Of a DNA stretch of 64,000 bases, positions 36,103 through 45,545 are shown piece after piece. This stretch comes from JAPUME01 sp027294185. Its GTDB lineage: Bacteria > Acidobacteriota > Terriglobia > UBA7540 > JAPUME01. A program made the position numbers and the translations under genes. The notes beneath the pieces are model-generated. The model was not told the DNA's origin. It saw only the letters and a list, made by a program, of their open reading frames with translations, and did no database searches. The stretch is taken from positions 1,178,001 through 1,242,000 of the forward strand of contig CAUVWZ020000002.1 of NCBI GenBank assembly GCA_963555835.3. The letters run 5' to 3'. How positions within the stretch are numbered: the first letter of the stretch is position 1; every line of letters begins with the position of its first letter.

Positions 36103-36807
36103 TCAGGAGTAGAGCAGCGCAATCGCAATCGTATAGATCACCCCGGAAATGCGTCCGAAGACCATCCAGGCAAGCAAGATTCCCATCATGGAAAAGGTGG
36201 GGTTGTGCGTGAATTCCGTAAAACGGCGAGACATTTTTTCGCTCATCAGCAGCGTCACGGCCGTATTTCCGTCCAGCGGAGGAACCGGAAGGAGGTTGAA
36301 GATACCGAGCAGGAGGTTCAGCATCAGCAGAATGCTCAGAAAAGTCGCCAGTGCGCTTCCCAAGCCCGGATCGGAGGAAACCACCATCTGAGTAAACCGG
36401 AACCGCTCCGGAGGAGGAGTGAAGAATCCGTTCGCCAGGCCGGTGCGGAGCAAAATCGCGGCCAGCAGCGTCAACAAAGCGTTCGCTGCCGGCCCGGCCA
36501 GGGCCATCCACCCAGCCCGCCTCGGGTAGCGTCTCTGCCATTCCGGATCATAAGGGGCGCTGGCCCAGCCGATCATCCAGCCGGAAAATACATAGGAAAG
36601 AATGGGAATCAGGATCGTACCGAAAGGCTCCCGCTGCAGATGAGGCAGCGGGCTGAGCGTCACCTGACCTGCACGAAAGGCCGTCAGGTCTCCTCCCCAT
36701 TTTGCCGCCAGAGCGTGCGCGCCCTCATGAAAGGTGATGGCCATCAGGAACACGACATACCACAGGACCCCGAGGGCCATCATGCTTTCATAATCTGTCC
36801 CTGTCAT
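36103..36807 (-). CDS. site-2-protease-like metallopeptidase (M50)
   Basis: 234 residues and five or so membrane helices. FHEGAHALAAKWGG holds the zinc motif HExxH (27-31), and NLLPVPPLDG supplies the third ligand Asp. The protein is the short rhomboid-sized S2P subgroup without PDZ or CBS domains. S2P enzymes cut membrane-bound regulators such as anti-sigma factors. It ends 18 bp before the GH38 N-terminal frame. The sigma54 regulator and the PDZ kinase lie upstream on the same strand, 166 bp away; a functional link is only suggestive. Confidence 0.9.
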   Translation of the reverse strand: MTGTDYESMMALGVLWYVVFLMAITFHEGAHALAAKWGGDLTAFRAGQVTLSPLPHLQREPFGTILIPILSYVFSGWMIGWASAPYDPEWQRRYPRRAGWMALAGPAANALLTLLAAILLRTGLANGFFTPPPERFRFTQMVVSSDPGLGSALATFLSILLMLNLLLGIFNLLPVPPLDGNTAVTLLMSEKMSRRFTEFTHNPTFSMMGILLAWMVFGRISGVIYTIAIALLYS

Positions 36808-36973
36808 CGATTGACTCCGGGAACTATCAGATGCCCGCTAAGGCGCTTGCAGCGGAATTCCAAACCAGGACCGTTCGGAGAGAGTACTAGGGTAGGACTT
36901 TTGAGAGCCCGATTCAAGGCGTCTGAGGAGTATTTGTCGGACCGTGCCCGGGTATTAGTAAAACGGAGGCAGA

Positions 36974-38377
36974 TTAGCCGTCGCCGCGGCGGTGCAGCGG
37001 GATATGAAGTCGCTTGATCTTTTGATTCAGGGTGGAAAGAGGAACCTTCAGTTGCTCGGCGGCTTCGGTTTGTCGTCCGCCGGCCCCCTCCAGAGTCTTC
37101 ACGATGATGCGCCGTTCGTAATCCCGAAGCATCCCGGAAAGCGAATCACCGTTCAACTGAGCGGAGAACTGGTTCCGCGAAGCTGCGCTCAAACCGTTCC
37201 CCTCCCGAAGGGAATCGGGAAGCAAATCCAATCCAATAGTCGACCCGCTCGCAAGAACGACGGACCTCTCCACCAGATTTTCGAGTTCCCGAATGTTTCC
37301 CGGCCAGGCATAATTCATCAGCAGCTTCATGACCTCAGGCGAAAAGGCCAGGCCCGACTTCTGATTTTCCTCGCCGTACTTGGTAAAAAAATGCCGGGCC
37401 AGAAGAGGAATATCTTCCTTTCGATCCCGCAGGGGCGGCAAATCGATGGCGATAACGTTCAGCCGATAGAAGAGGTCTTCTCGAAACTTTCCCTCCTCCA
37501 CCATTTTCCCGAGGTCTGAATTTGTCGCCGCCAGAATGCGCACATCTACGCGAACCGTTTCCGTACCGCCCAAACGCATAAACTCGCGTTCCTGGATCAC
37601 ACGGAGAAGCTTCGCCTGGGTATCAATCCCGATTGTCCCAATCTCGTCGAAAAAAATCGAACTCTGGTCGGCCAGCTCGAACAGTCCCTTCTTGGAGGCT
37701 ATCGCCGAGGTAAAAGCCCCCTTCACGTGTCCGAAAAGGGTGCTTTCAAGCAAATCAATGGGCATCGAACCGGTATTCACGGGCACCATCGGCTTCTGGG
37801 CACGAGAACTCCTCAAATGAATGGTCTTGGCAATCAGCTCTTTGCCGGTTCCGCTTTCGCCCTGGATCAGCACGGTCGCCCGGCTGGGAGCGATTTGCAT
37901 AATCAGGTCGAAGACCTTCCTCATACGCTCGCTCTTGCCGATAACGTTCGGGAGGTCGTAGCGGCTCTGCAGGCGACGCCATTGAAGATTTTCCGCTCTG
38001 AGCCGGCAGTTGGAGAGAGCATTTCGAACATCCAGGAGGAGTTTTTCGTTGTCCCAGGGCTTGGTAATGTAGTTGTCCGCCCCTTCCTTGCTGACGGTAA
38101 AGGCCGTCTCGGAGGAGTCATAGGCGGTAATCATGATGACGGGTGTCTCGGGGTTGTCGCGCTTGATCGAGCGGAGGACCTCCACTCCCTGCTCACGCTC
38201 GGGAAGACTCACATCCAGCAGCACTAAATCAAAGGGGTTCTGCCCGAACTTTTTCAACCCGCTTTCCGCATCCGGGGCCGTGTCGGCCCGGTAGCCTTCC
38301 ATGCGGAGCAATTGCGCGAGGCTTTCGCAAATTTCCGGTTCGTCGTCGATGACCAGAATGGAGCCCTTTTCAGGCAT
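36974..38377 (-). CDS. NtrC-family sigma54-dependent response regulator
   Basis: 467 residues. The receiver domain has ILVIDDEPEI, the phosphate acceptor Asp55 in LLDVSLPE, and Lys106 in ITKPWDN. The AAA+ domain has Walker A GESGTGKE (173-180), Walker B FFDEIG (242-247) and the sigma54 loop GAFTSA (220-225), a Ser for the usual Gly in GAFTGA. A Fis-type HTH ends the protein (RQTEAAEQLKVPLSTLNQKI). Its start overlaps the stop of the kinase gene at 38370, so the two are one two-component operon. Targets are sigma54 promoters, none recognised here. Confidence 0.92.
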   Translation of the reverse strand: MPEKGSILVIDDEPEICESLAQLLRMEGYRADTAPDAESGLKKFGQNPFDLVLLDVSLPEREQGVEVLRSIKRDNPETPVIMITAYDSSETAFTVSKEGADNYITKPWDNEKLLLDVRNALSNCRLRAENLQWRRLQSRYDLPNVIGKSERMRKVFDLIMQIAPSRATVLIQGESGTGKELIAKTIHLRSSRAQKPMVPVNTGSMPIDLLESTLFGHVKGAFTSAIASKKGLFELADQSSIFFDEIGTIGIDTQAKLLRVIQEREFMRLGGTETVRVDVRILAATNSDLGKMVEEGKFREDLFYRLNVIAIDLPPLRDRKEDIPLLARHFFTKYGEENQKSGLAFSPEVMKLLMNYAWPGNIRELENLVERSVVLASGSTIGLDLLPDSLREGNGLSAASRNQFSAQLNGDSLSGMLRDYERRIIVKTLEGAGGRQTEAAEQLKVPLSTLNQKIKRLHIPLHRRGDG

Positions 38378-41195
38378 GAACGGGTTTCCTCAGGGCCGGA
38401 AATTCCAGGCGGAAAGTGGTTCCTTGTCCCGGTTCGCTTTTCACCTGCACAGTTCCGGAGTGTTCTCGAATGATGCCGTAGCTTACGGCCAGGCCGAGGC
38501 CCGTGCCCCGGCTTCCGCTCTTGGTGGTAAAGAACGGGTCATAGATTTTCCCCAGGTCTCGGTTTGCAATGCCCTCCCCGCTATCGACCACCTCGACCAG
38601 GACCGTCGAGTTTTCCTGCCAGGTCGAAATCAGCAGCCGTCCGCCTTCCGGCATGGCATCCCGTGCATTCAGGATGAGGTTCATGAAGACCTGCTGCATA
38701 CGGCCGCTGTTGCCGTGGATGAGGGGCAACTCCGGCGACAGGCGAGATTCGACCCTGATCCGTCCCGCGTCCAGAACATGGTCCAGGAGCATCAGAGTTT
38801 CGCCCAGGACCTTGTTCAAATCCGTTTCCTCGAATTCGGTTCCCCTCGTGCGCGAAAACTTCAAAAGGTGGTTGACGATGTCGGAGGCTCGGAAAGTCTG
38901 CTTGATAATCTTTTCCAGAAAAACCCGCTTCGGGTCGCCGGAAGGGACCATTTTTCGCAGCATCTGCGTCTGCGAAGAAATCACAGCCAGCGGGGTGTTG
39001 ACCTCGTGAGCCACACCGGCAGCCAGCATGCCGATGGAAGAAAGCTTTTCGGCCTGTGCCACCTGGTCCTCCAGCCGCACACGGTCCGTGATGTTGTTGA
39101 AAAGCAGAAGGCGCCCCAGGAGGTTCCCGTTTTTCCCGCGCAGCGGAGTGAGCGAGATGTTCACCGTGGGCCGGCGGCCGTCATGGCTCAGCAACTTATG
39201 TTTGTAGAGGCTGCGTGTTTCTCCCAAATCGGAGGAAAGACGAATATCCGCCACCAGCTCCGGCGCAAAAATCTCGGCCGTGGGCCTGCCCAGCACTCCC
39301 GCCCGGGGCAAGCCGTAGAGCATTTCCATCGCCGTATTCCAGTACTCAACGCGGCCCGCGAGGTTTTCCGCCACCACGCCCGTGCTGCCCGATTCGAGAA
39401 TATTCTCGTTGAACTCCTTGAGGCTCTCGTATTCCTGGACCTTCTTCTCAAGAAATTCGTAGAGCCTTGCGTTCTCCAGGGCGATGCTGAAATAGCCCGC
39501 CAGCGTGCGTACCAATTCGACATCCTCACTCGATAGAAGCCCTCCCTGACGCGTTTCGCCCAGCCCGAGGTGTCCCGAGGTTCGACCGCGTGTGGTTAAA
39601 GGAATGTAATAGTGTAATCCCAGTGTTTCCAGGACTTCCCGGCGTCCGAGCGGCTCCAAGGGGAGATCATGAAAACTGCCATAAAACAGGTGCCCCTTGC
39701 GGAGTTCCGGTATCGAGGTGCTTAGAAAGCTCAAATCCAGGCTCTTCTCAACGGAAAAGCCAACGGACCGCGACAGACGAAAACTTCTCGTGGCGGTATC
39801 TTCCAGAAATATCGCAGCCCTTTCGATATTCAAAGTCTGCGACAGGCGATCGAGAAGCGCATCCAGCAACGGGTCCAGACGAACCTCGGAGCCGAGGTCG
39901 CGGGCAAAATCGAGCAAGGTTTTCCTGTACGCAAAACGGTCTCGGTAAAAGGTGCGGTCGAGCGCCTGTTGGATCCAGTTGACCACGGGCCGGAAAAGCA
40001 GGGCCGTGATGACGATGGCAATGATCCAGCCTGCCCGGCTCGTGATCTGCGCGGCGTTACCGAAGAGGTCCGCCGTCAACGTGGTCAGTCCGAAATACAG
40101 GGCCACCATGGCCCCCGTGGCCAGGCTGTAAACGAATCCTCGCTGGAAGAGAAGATCCACGTCCATCAGCCGATAACGGATCACGGCATAGGCAAAGGTG
40201 AGAGGCATCACTCCCAGCGAAAGGGCCGCAAACTCCATGCCGGGTACCGGCGCCCGCCCCAGGACATAGGGAACGGCATACAAAACAGTGAACGGCGCCA
40301 GAGCAACCGCGCTTCCCCAGCTCAGCCATTTGAGTTGCTGTCTGACCAGAGGAGCCGTCGTTCGAAGAGAGAAAAGATAAAGCAGTAATACCCCGGCCAG
40401 GAAAAAAACAGCAAGATAAACCGTCTGTGCGCGGTCCAAAATTCGAAGTGACGCTTCCTGCGAGCCTGCCAACGACAACCCTCCCCCCGCCACCAGAACA
40501 TGCCCTACCAGGAGTATCCAGCCGGGCACGTAAACGAAGGCTCGGGGAAAACCCATTCGACCGAAGGAAACCCGCGAGGGAAAATTCAGGCAAAAGTGCA
40601 GGAAAAGTGCAGGCTGAAGAACCCAGGCAACGGCATCCAGCCAATAAATCGTCCAATCGAAGGTGTCAAACCTGCCACTATGGGAAAAGGCAAAAAGGAT
40701 GAACGAACTCAGGCAGAAAAGGAAAAAGTGTGTCGCACCGGATGCGACACGCCGGCGTAAAACCACAAATAACCCAATCGCCAGGAAGAGAAACCCTACG
40801 ACCAGCAGGTAATCCTGCAACAATCCGGCGGATGTTTCCCATCGAGGAATCAGGCTGACCTGAAAACTTTCACCATTTCGCTCCAGATCATAGGAGATTT
40901 TCTTAGAGCCGGACGCTCCGTAGAGTTTCTGGGTCGCCTGGACGGCAGTCGATATCTCCTTCCCGTCCAGCGCCTTCAGTTGGTCCCCCGCCCGGATTCC
41001 GGCACGCTCCGCCGGACTTCCCGGTCTCACATGCCAGGCCACGACCACTTCCCCGCCATCAACCCAGGTCACGCCCTCGTCAAGCGCCCCAAAGCTCCGC
41101 CGGTCAGAGGCATTCATCAACGCAAGGCTCACCGCCAACAGGGCTGCCAAAGCCATCCCTACAACGCTCAGGGTGGATTTGTGGAGCTTGCTCAT
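38370..41195 (-). CDS. PDZ-containing membrane sensor histidine kinase
   Basis: 941 residues from ATG 41195; an in-frame start at 41291 adds 32 non-signal residues and is less likely. After one helix (8-27) comes a periplasmic PDZ domain (VRPGSPAERAGIRAGDQLKALDGKEI), then about eight membrane helices to about 345. A GAF domain (LSQTLNIERAAIFLED), a PAS domain (ILESGSTGVVAENLAGRVEYWN), and HisKA with GVAHEVNTPLAVISS (His) follow. The ATPase boxes are NLILNARDAMPEGG, DSGEGI and GTGLGLAVSYG. PDZ ahead of a multi-helix sensor suggests that it reads misfolded or cleaved envelope peptides, as inferred. Partner regulator overlaps downstream. Confidence 0.88.
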   Translation of the reverse strand: MSKLHKSTLSVVGMALAALLAVSLALMNASDRRSFGALDEGVTWVDGGEVVVAWHVRPGSPAERAGIRAGDQLKALDGKEISTAVQATQKLYGASGSKKISYDLERNGESFQVSLIPRWETSAGLLQDYLLVVGFLFLAIGLFVVLRRRVASGATHFFLFCLSSFILFAFSHSGRFDTFDWTIYWLDAVAWVLQPALFLHFCLNFPSRVSFGRMGFPRAFVYVPGWILLVGHVLVAGGGLSLAGSQEASLRILDRAQTVYLAVFFLAGVLLLYLFSLRTTAPLVRQQLKWLSWGSAVALAPFTVLYAVPYVLGRAPVPGMEFAALSLGVMPLTFAYAVIRYRLMDVDLLFQRGFVYSLATGAMVALYFGLTTLTADLFGNAAQITSRAGWIIAIVITALLFRPVVNWIQQALDRTFYRDRFAYRKTLLDFARDLGSEVRLDPLLDALLDRLSQTLNIERAAIFLEDTATRSFRLSRSVGFSVEKSLDLSFLSTSIPELRKGHLFYGSFHDLPLEPLGRREVLETLGLHYYIPLTTRGRTSGHLGLGETRQGGLLSSEDVELVRTLAGYFSIALENARLYEFLEKKVQEYESLKEFNENILESGSTGVVAENLAGRVEYWNTAMEMLYGLPRAGVLGRPTAEIFAPELVADIRLSSDLGETRSLYKHKLLSHDGRRPTVNISLTPLRGKNGNLLGRLLLFNNITDRVRLEDQVAQAEKLSSIGMLAAGVAHEVNTPLAVISSQTQMLRKMVPSGDPKRVFLEKIIKQTFRASDIVNHLLKFSRTRGTEFEETDLNKVLGETLMLLDHVLDAGRIRVESRLSPELPLIHGNSGRMQQVFMNLILNARDAMPEGGRLLISTWQENSTVLVEVVDSGEGIANRDLGKIYDPFFTTKSGSRGTGLGLAVSYGIIREHSGTVQVKSEPGQGTTFRLEFPALRKPVHA

Positions 41196-41556
41196 ACAGC
41201 AGAAATTACTTTCCAGTCCGCCGTTTTCCCGCCGCAGGGTTTCCCTTACCGCCCCACGCACAGGAAGCAGGACCTTGGAATAGGGCCACAACCTGCATTT
41301 CTTAGTGCACGTCTTTATCCAAAATATTGGTTTCTGGATAAAGACTTTGTCCTTAGATAACAGTCAGTTACATAAGATTGTCAGCCAATCAACCATAGAG
41401 TAATTCCAAATATCATATCATGGATTCTATATTTCATAATAGCCGGTATTTCTGGAGAACTAAAACCAAATCGAATTTCCGTTTTTCGTAGAGATTCACC
41501 CGCCGGCGCAAATATGTTCGCTGGCAGCACAGAACCGGGATATGCAAAAAGGATTC
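41196..41556. other. AT-rich intergenic region
   Basis: 361 bases between the kinase gene and the barrel gene, both on the minus strand. It is clearly richer in A+T than its surroundings (long runs around 41380-41480). It should hold the kinase operon promoter. No ORF, hairpin or family-like sequence was found. Confidence 0.3.
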
Positions 41557-43428
41557 CTAGAAAAGGAGGGAAAAGCCGCCACGAAAACTTCGGTAGGAGG
41601 GAACCAGAAATAGGACTTGCTCCCCCTGCTCAAGCACGGGAACGTAGCCTTGGGCCAGCAGGTTGCGAATATCCGCAATCGCTTCGACCCTGCCGGGGAG
41701 GAAGGAGAACTGCGGCAACGGGTGCCGGATAGCGAGATTCAGGTAAGGATCCGCCTGGGCTTTCGCCTGCCCATAAGGGTCAACCTGACTTACTACCGGC
41801 TGGGAAGCCCACTGGTAGGTTGTGGTAAATCGAGTCTGTGAGGCACGAATCCGGGCCATCCACTTGCCCGTCACCACATGGGTGCGTCCAACGCGCAGGA
41901 AATCCCGCACATCCCGGGATAACTGCCGGTCCAACCCTGTTGTCCTATTTTCGCCAGGATTCCCGGCAACCAGCGCGCCACCCAGAGCGTAGGAGACCAG
42001 AACTCTGAAGTTCTCGCTCAACTGCCTTTCGTAGGCCGCCCGGAATCCCGAGGTGCGGAAGTCCCCGGCATTCAGCATGTTTCCCCTGCCCGCAGGATTG
42101 GGCAGGAAGCTGCCGCCGGAAATTCCTAATGCCTCAATATCTCCGAACCCTAGAACAGCCGCGTTTTCTATCCGGTCCACATACGTGGCTACTTCAAGCC
42201 GCGAGGGCCCACCAAGATTTTTCTGAACACTCAACTCGACGTGGTGCAAACTCTCGAGTTCAGGGCTGAAATTGCGAAGTGTAATTCGGGGAAAAGCATT
42301 CAGGCGGCCGACCTGCTCAAGTAGCGTGCTCTCTGCCACAGGAGTTTGGGAGGAATAACGGAGGGCAATCGTTGTGCCCTGGCTCTGGCGATACTTCAGC
42401 TCCATCTGCGGGCGTATGGCGCTGGCCGTCTGAACCGCATCCAGATGGTCCGCCTCAAGACCGGCCGTCAGGGTCAGGTCCGGCAGCAACTGGCGCGTTT
42501 CCGAATAGGAAAACTTAATCCCTCGCGCCGCGCTCAACCCCTCATCAGTCTGGCTGTGAAAACCCGGGCTCCCAATCAGGTTCAAACGGTGAACCGCCAC
42601 GGAGATCTTTCGCTTTCGCCCTTCCGTGAAATTTCCGCTTCGGAAGGTTGTAGCCAGTGAGGTCTCCGAACGATCCCCCGGCTTCCCCACACTTCCGGCA
42701 ACCATAAAGTCCCAATTATCCGAGAGTGGACGGAAATAGGCGAGGACGCTGGTCATGCCTCGATTCCCCGCCAAGGGCTGCCTGCCGGTCTCCCGGGGCA
42801 TCAGGGCCAGCAGAATCTGGGGAGGAAGAAAGACTTCCCGTTCCTTTTTCGGATGAAGATCCGGACCCGAGTTCCGATCCTGAAATCGGAAAACAGGCCG
42901 GGAAGCTTTCGAGGTCCTCAGCACCCACTTCCAATCCTCTCCGAGAGTCTGCAGAGAAACGTTTCCCGGGCCGGATCCCGCCACGGGGAGCTGAAGAAGA
43001 TTCGACAGCTTGAAATCGGCCGCCGCTGAGTCCCCGGTTGCCACGTGGACCAGCTTGCTGATGACCCGCACAGCCGAAAGTCGTGCGGGGCTGGATACGA
43101 CGACCAGGTACCACCCTGGAATCAGTCGATCGAGCGAAAACTTGCCCTGAGGGCCGGTCAAAACTCTTTTGAGAGGTTCTCCGAAGGCGGCGCACAACTT
43201 TTCGCCATCGCCAATGCACGGGCCGGAAACCATCACCACGGCTTCCTTTACGGCGTTCCCTCGTAGATCCGTTACCTTGCCCGCCAGCTTGCCGGGCTGA
43301 GCCCCAAAAGCGTCATGATTGGCAACGGCTCCGAGCCCTACGCACAGGGCCAAAGCAGCATGCCAACAACAAGCCAGTCTTCGGCTCACAGTTCTCTTCG
43401 CCTCGCGTTTCTTTGGAGAGGAGGTCAA
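41557..43428 (-). CDS. outer-membrane beta-barrel protein with carboxypeptidase-regulatory-like domain
   Basis: 623 residues. A signal peptide (about 18-45, ending FGA) leads into a carboxypeptidase-regulatory-like beta domain (GKLAGKVTDLRGNAVKEAVVMVSG; GKFSLDRLIPGWYLVVVSS). The rest has alternating strands of an outer-membrane barrel and ends GGFSLLF with a terminal Phe, the usual insertion signal. This is the plan of acidobacterial TonB-dependent-like proteins, but it is short (about 600) and has no plug domain visible. The TTG start overlaps the stop of the GWxTD gene (TTGA), with GAGG upstream, so the two are co-translated. Confidence 0.72.
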   Translation of the reverse strand: MTSSPKKREAKRTVSRRLACCWHAALALCVGLGAVANHDAFGAQPGKLAGKVTDLRGNAVKEAVVMVSGPCIGDGEKLCAAFGEPLKRVLTGPQGKFSLDRLIPGWYLVVVSSPARLSAVRVISKLVHVATGDSAAADFKLSNLLQLPVAGSGPGNVSLQTLGEDWKWVLRTSKASRPVFRFQDRNSGPDLHPKKEREVFLPPQILLALMPRETGRQPLAGNRGMTSVLAYFRPLSDNWDFMVAGSVGKPGDRSETSLATTFRSGNFTEGRKRKISVAVHRLNLIGSPGFHSQTDEGLSAARGIKFSYSETRQLLPDLTLTAGLEADHLDAVQTASAIRPQMELKYRQSQGTTIALRYSSQTPVAESTLLEQVGRLNAFPRITLRNFSPELESLHHVELSVQKNLGGPSRLEVATYVDRIENAAVLGFGDIEALGISGGSFLPNPAGRGNMLNAGDFRTSGFRAAYERQLSENFRVLVSYALGGALVAGNPGENRTTGLDRQLSRDVRDFLRVGRTHVVTGKWMARIRASQTRFTTTYQWASQPVVSQVDPYGQAKAQADPYLNLAIRHPLPQFSFLPGRVEAIADIRNLLAQGYVPVLEQGEQVLFLVPSYRSFRGGFSLLF

Positions 43429-45068
43429 TAAACCTCAAAGCTCGCAGATGGGTTGAGTGTCGCGCTCTTGACCTGGTCCGTTACTTCAACCTGCAAAGAA
43501 TACCTGCCCGGCTCCAATTGGCCAAGAGGAAGTTTCTTCTGGATGGTCAACTGGCTCCGTGTATTCGGATAATCCTCCGGAACCCGTTCGGAGGCGGACA
43601 TCACGGTCTTGCCGTCTTTCAAAATCTTATACTCGATCTCTGCCTCGGGTTTGCCACCCTTTTCGGCCAGCCCCAGGTTGTAGACCACGAGATAGATACC
43701 CATTTCCGACTGATTGGCAAACCTGCTGTCGACGCTGGGCCGCACCTTGGAAGCGCCAATAACAAAGGGGCCGCTTCCCATCCGCGAGGTAGGCAGCGGC
43801 CCGATTTTTGTCGCCAGAATCAAAGAGCTTGCCGACAGCTCTTCATCCTCAAAGCGGCGGACCGGTACCACCACTTCCATCGAACCCATGTTCTCGCTCT
43901 TCTCATCCTTCAGGACGATGGAAAGCTTGTAGCGTCCGGGTCGAAGCGGAATAGCCTTCTGATAAACCGATTTCTTATGGACGTACTGGTCGAATATACT
44001 GACCGGGACATCCAACTGCACCGCATCCTCGAAAACCTCCGCCACTCGCCCGCCCAGGGTCGTGAGCTGGCCGTAAATGCTCACCACCGCCTGCATCACC
44101 CCGTCGGTTTCCTCAAACTGCAAATCACGGTTCGCCATTTGGATGGTGATCGGCGTCAGGATGCTTTCCGAGGTAATTTTAATGTAATCAGTACGCACCT
44201 GAAAGGGCAGAAGATTCGCGGTAAGCCGTGAGCTTACGACCGCCTGCAAATCCCTGAATTTGACGGAGGGCGGTTTGAAAATCCTGGAGTAGAGATCAAG
44301 CCGATCGAATTGACTCAGGCGACGGGTTCGGTAGCCCCCGGCCGGTTCCATGCTTCCGATCCCCATGCCGGGACGGCGTTGCGCTTTGGATGAAAGGCCC
44401 ATTTGTTCATCCTGAGTCAACCCTCCGCCGGGAACAAACGTCAGAGCATCCTTTTCGGCGGGGCTTATGGCCAGCCGGTACTCGCCCGTGCTCGTGGGAT
44501 CGACAAACTCTAACTCGATATTGGTTCCAATTCCATCAATATAGCGGTAACGCCATCTTTCCCAGGGGTAGGTGGTGGTGCTACCTCCACCTTCCTCATA
44601 CGGGCGATCGTAGCGACCCCCGGTCGGATGCGTCTCGCGTTCATCCGGCGGACCGTACATGATATAGATTCGTCCACGGTCCGTCTTCCAGCCCGGCCAA
44701 CCGGATTGAAAACGTTCGTTAGCGTAGGCAATTCGCCGATAGTACTCTTCGCGAAATTCGTTTTCAGGGCTGCCCGGGCTGGGATTTCGCCTTTCCCAGA
44801 ACTGCTCGATGAATTGCTCCCTTTCCTCATCGGTCGAAAGGCTGGTGAATGTCTTACGTTCATCGCCGGTGATGATGTAGGGAACTTCTTGCCGGAGCCA
44901 GCGCTTATAAGGGCTCTCCATCTCCCTTTGGATCGCTCTCCGGCGCCGCTTGGAGTTGTTCTTCTTCTGGGCTGTAGCCAACCCCTCGAAGACGCCCAAT
45001 CCCACGATGGCTGCCAGCAAAGCAGCTAAGAATACTTTGGGTGCCCGTGCTTTCCTCAAGAAGTGCAT
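43425..45068 (-). CDS. GWxTD-domain secreted protein
   Basis: 547 residues from ATG 45068 (AGAGGTGA upstream; a TTG at 45083 is an unneeded extension). After a signal segment (11-33) and a basic stretch comes the GWxTD domain with EEREQFIEQFWERRNP, FREEYYRRIAYANERF and the name motif GWKTD at 126-130, then GRIYIMYGPPDE. The remaining beta-rich part has long strand pairs. The domain is characteristic of Acidobacteriota and Bacteroidota secreted proteins; its biochemical role is unknown. Operon with the barrel protein downstream suggests a cell-surface assembly. Confidence 0.9.
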   Translation of the reverse strand: MHFLRKARAPKVFLAALLAAIVGLGVFEGLATAQKKNNSKRRRRAIQREMESPYKRWLRQEVPYIITGDERKTFTSLSTDEEREQFIEQFWERRNPSPGSPENEFREEYYRRIAYANERFQSGWPGWKTDRGRIYIMYGPPDERETHPTGGRYDRPYEEGGGSTTTYPWERWRYRYIDGIGTNIELEFVDPTSTGEYRLAISPAEKDALTFVPGGGLTQDEQMGLSSKAQRRPGMGIGSMEPAGGYRTRRLSQFDRLDLYSRIFKPPSVKFRDLQAVVSSRLTANLLPFQVRTDYIKITSESILTPITIQMANRDLQFEETDGVMQAVVSIYGQLTTLGGRVAEVFEDAVQLDVPVSIFDQYVHKKSVYQKAIPLRPGRYKLSIVLKDEKSENMGSMEVVVPVRRFEDEELSASSLILATKIGPLPTSRMGSGPFVIGASKVRPSVDSRFANQSEMGIYLVVYNLGLAEKGGKPEAEIEYKILKDGKTVMSASERVPEDYPNTRSQLTIQKKLPLGQLEPGRYSLQVEVTDQVKSATLNPSASFEVY

Positions 45069-45545
45069 TTCACCTCTCGCCAACCCACCTGGCTAATCGG
45101 ATTGCTCTTCAAATGGTAATTTTCCGAGACCCCAAAAGTCAAGCAGGATGCAAAATATTGAACAAACCCCGGAAAAGCCCCTCCGCTAAGGCAGAAGGGT
45201 CGGACCCAAACTCATGGAGTATATTTTAATTTCAAGAATTAGTATTTGGATATGTCCTCATTAGTCACGGAGCAATCCCATTTCGAAACCTACCTAACCC
45301 ATCCAGCGATCCTTATTTTTCAATAGCTTAAGGGTACACACCCACACCCTCCCCGTCAACCTTATTTAGATAGCCCAAAGCAAGGAAAGGTTTCCTGCCT
45401 TTTTTAGGGGGAATCATCCCTTCAGGCCAGGAATTAAATGTTTTCAAATATATTCCAAAAGGGACATAGAATTCTAATAGACTATGGGAATTCCAATTGA
45501 TCTTTTGATTTCAGACAGTTCAAACCTTTCCAACCGGAGGCATCT
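45069..45545. promoter_or_regulatory. 477-bp AT-rich divergent region
   Basis: No gene. The region lies between the GWxTD gene (minus) and the D-2-hydroxyacid dehydrogenase gene (plus), with low GC compared with both sides. It includes many A/T tracts (45120-45500) and would hold both promoters. I found no confident hexamer pair and no repeat. Confidence 0.35.

Noticed and set aside
38301..39536. 411-aa ORF antisense to the kinase gene
   Set aside because: Shadow; the sense strand carries HisKA and ATPase boxes.
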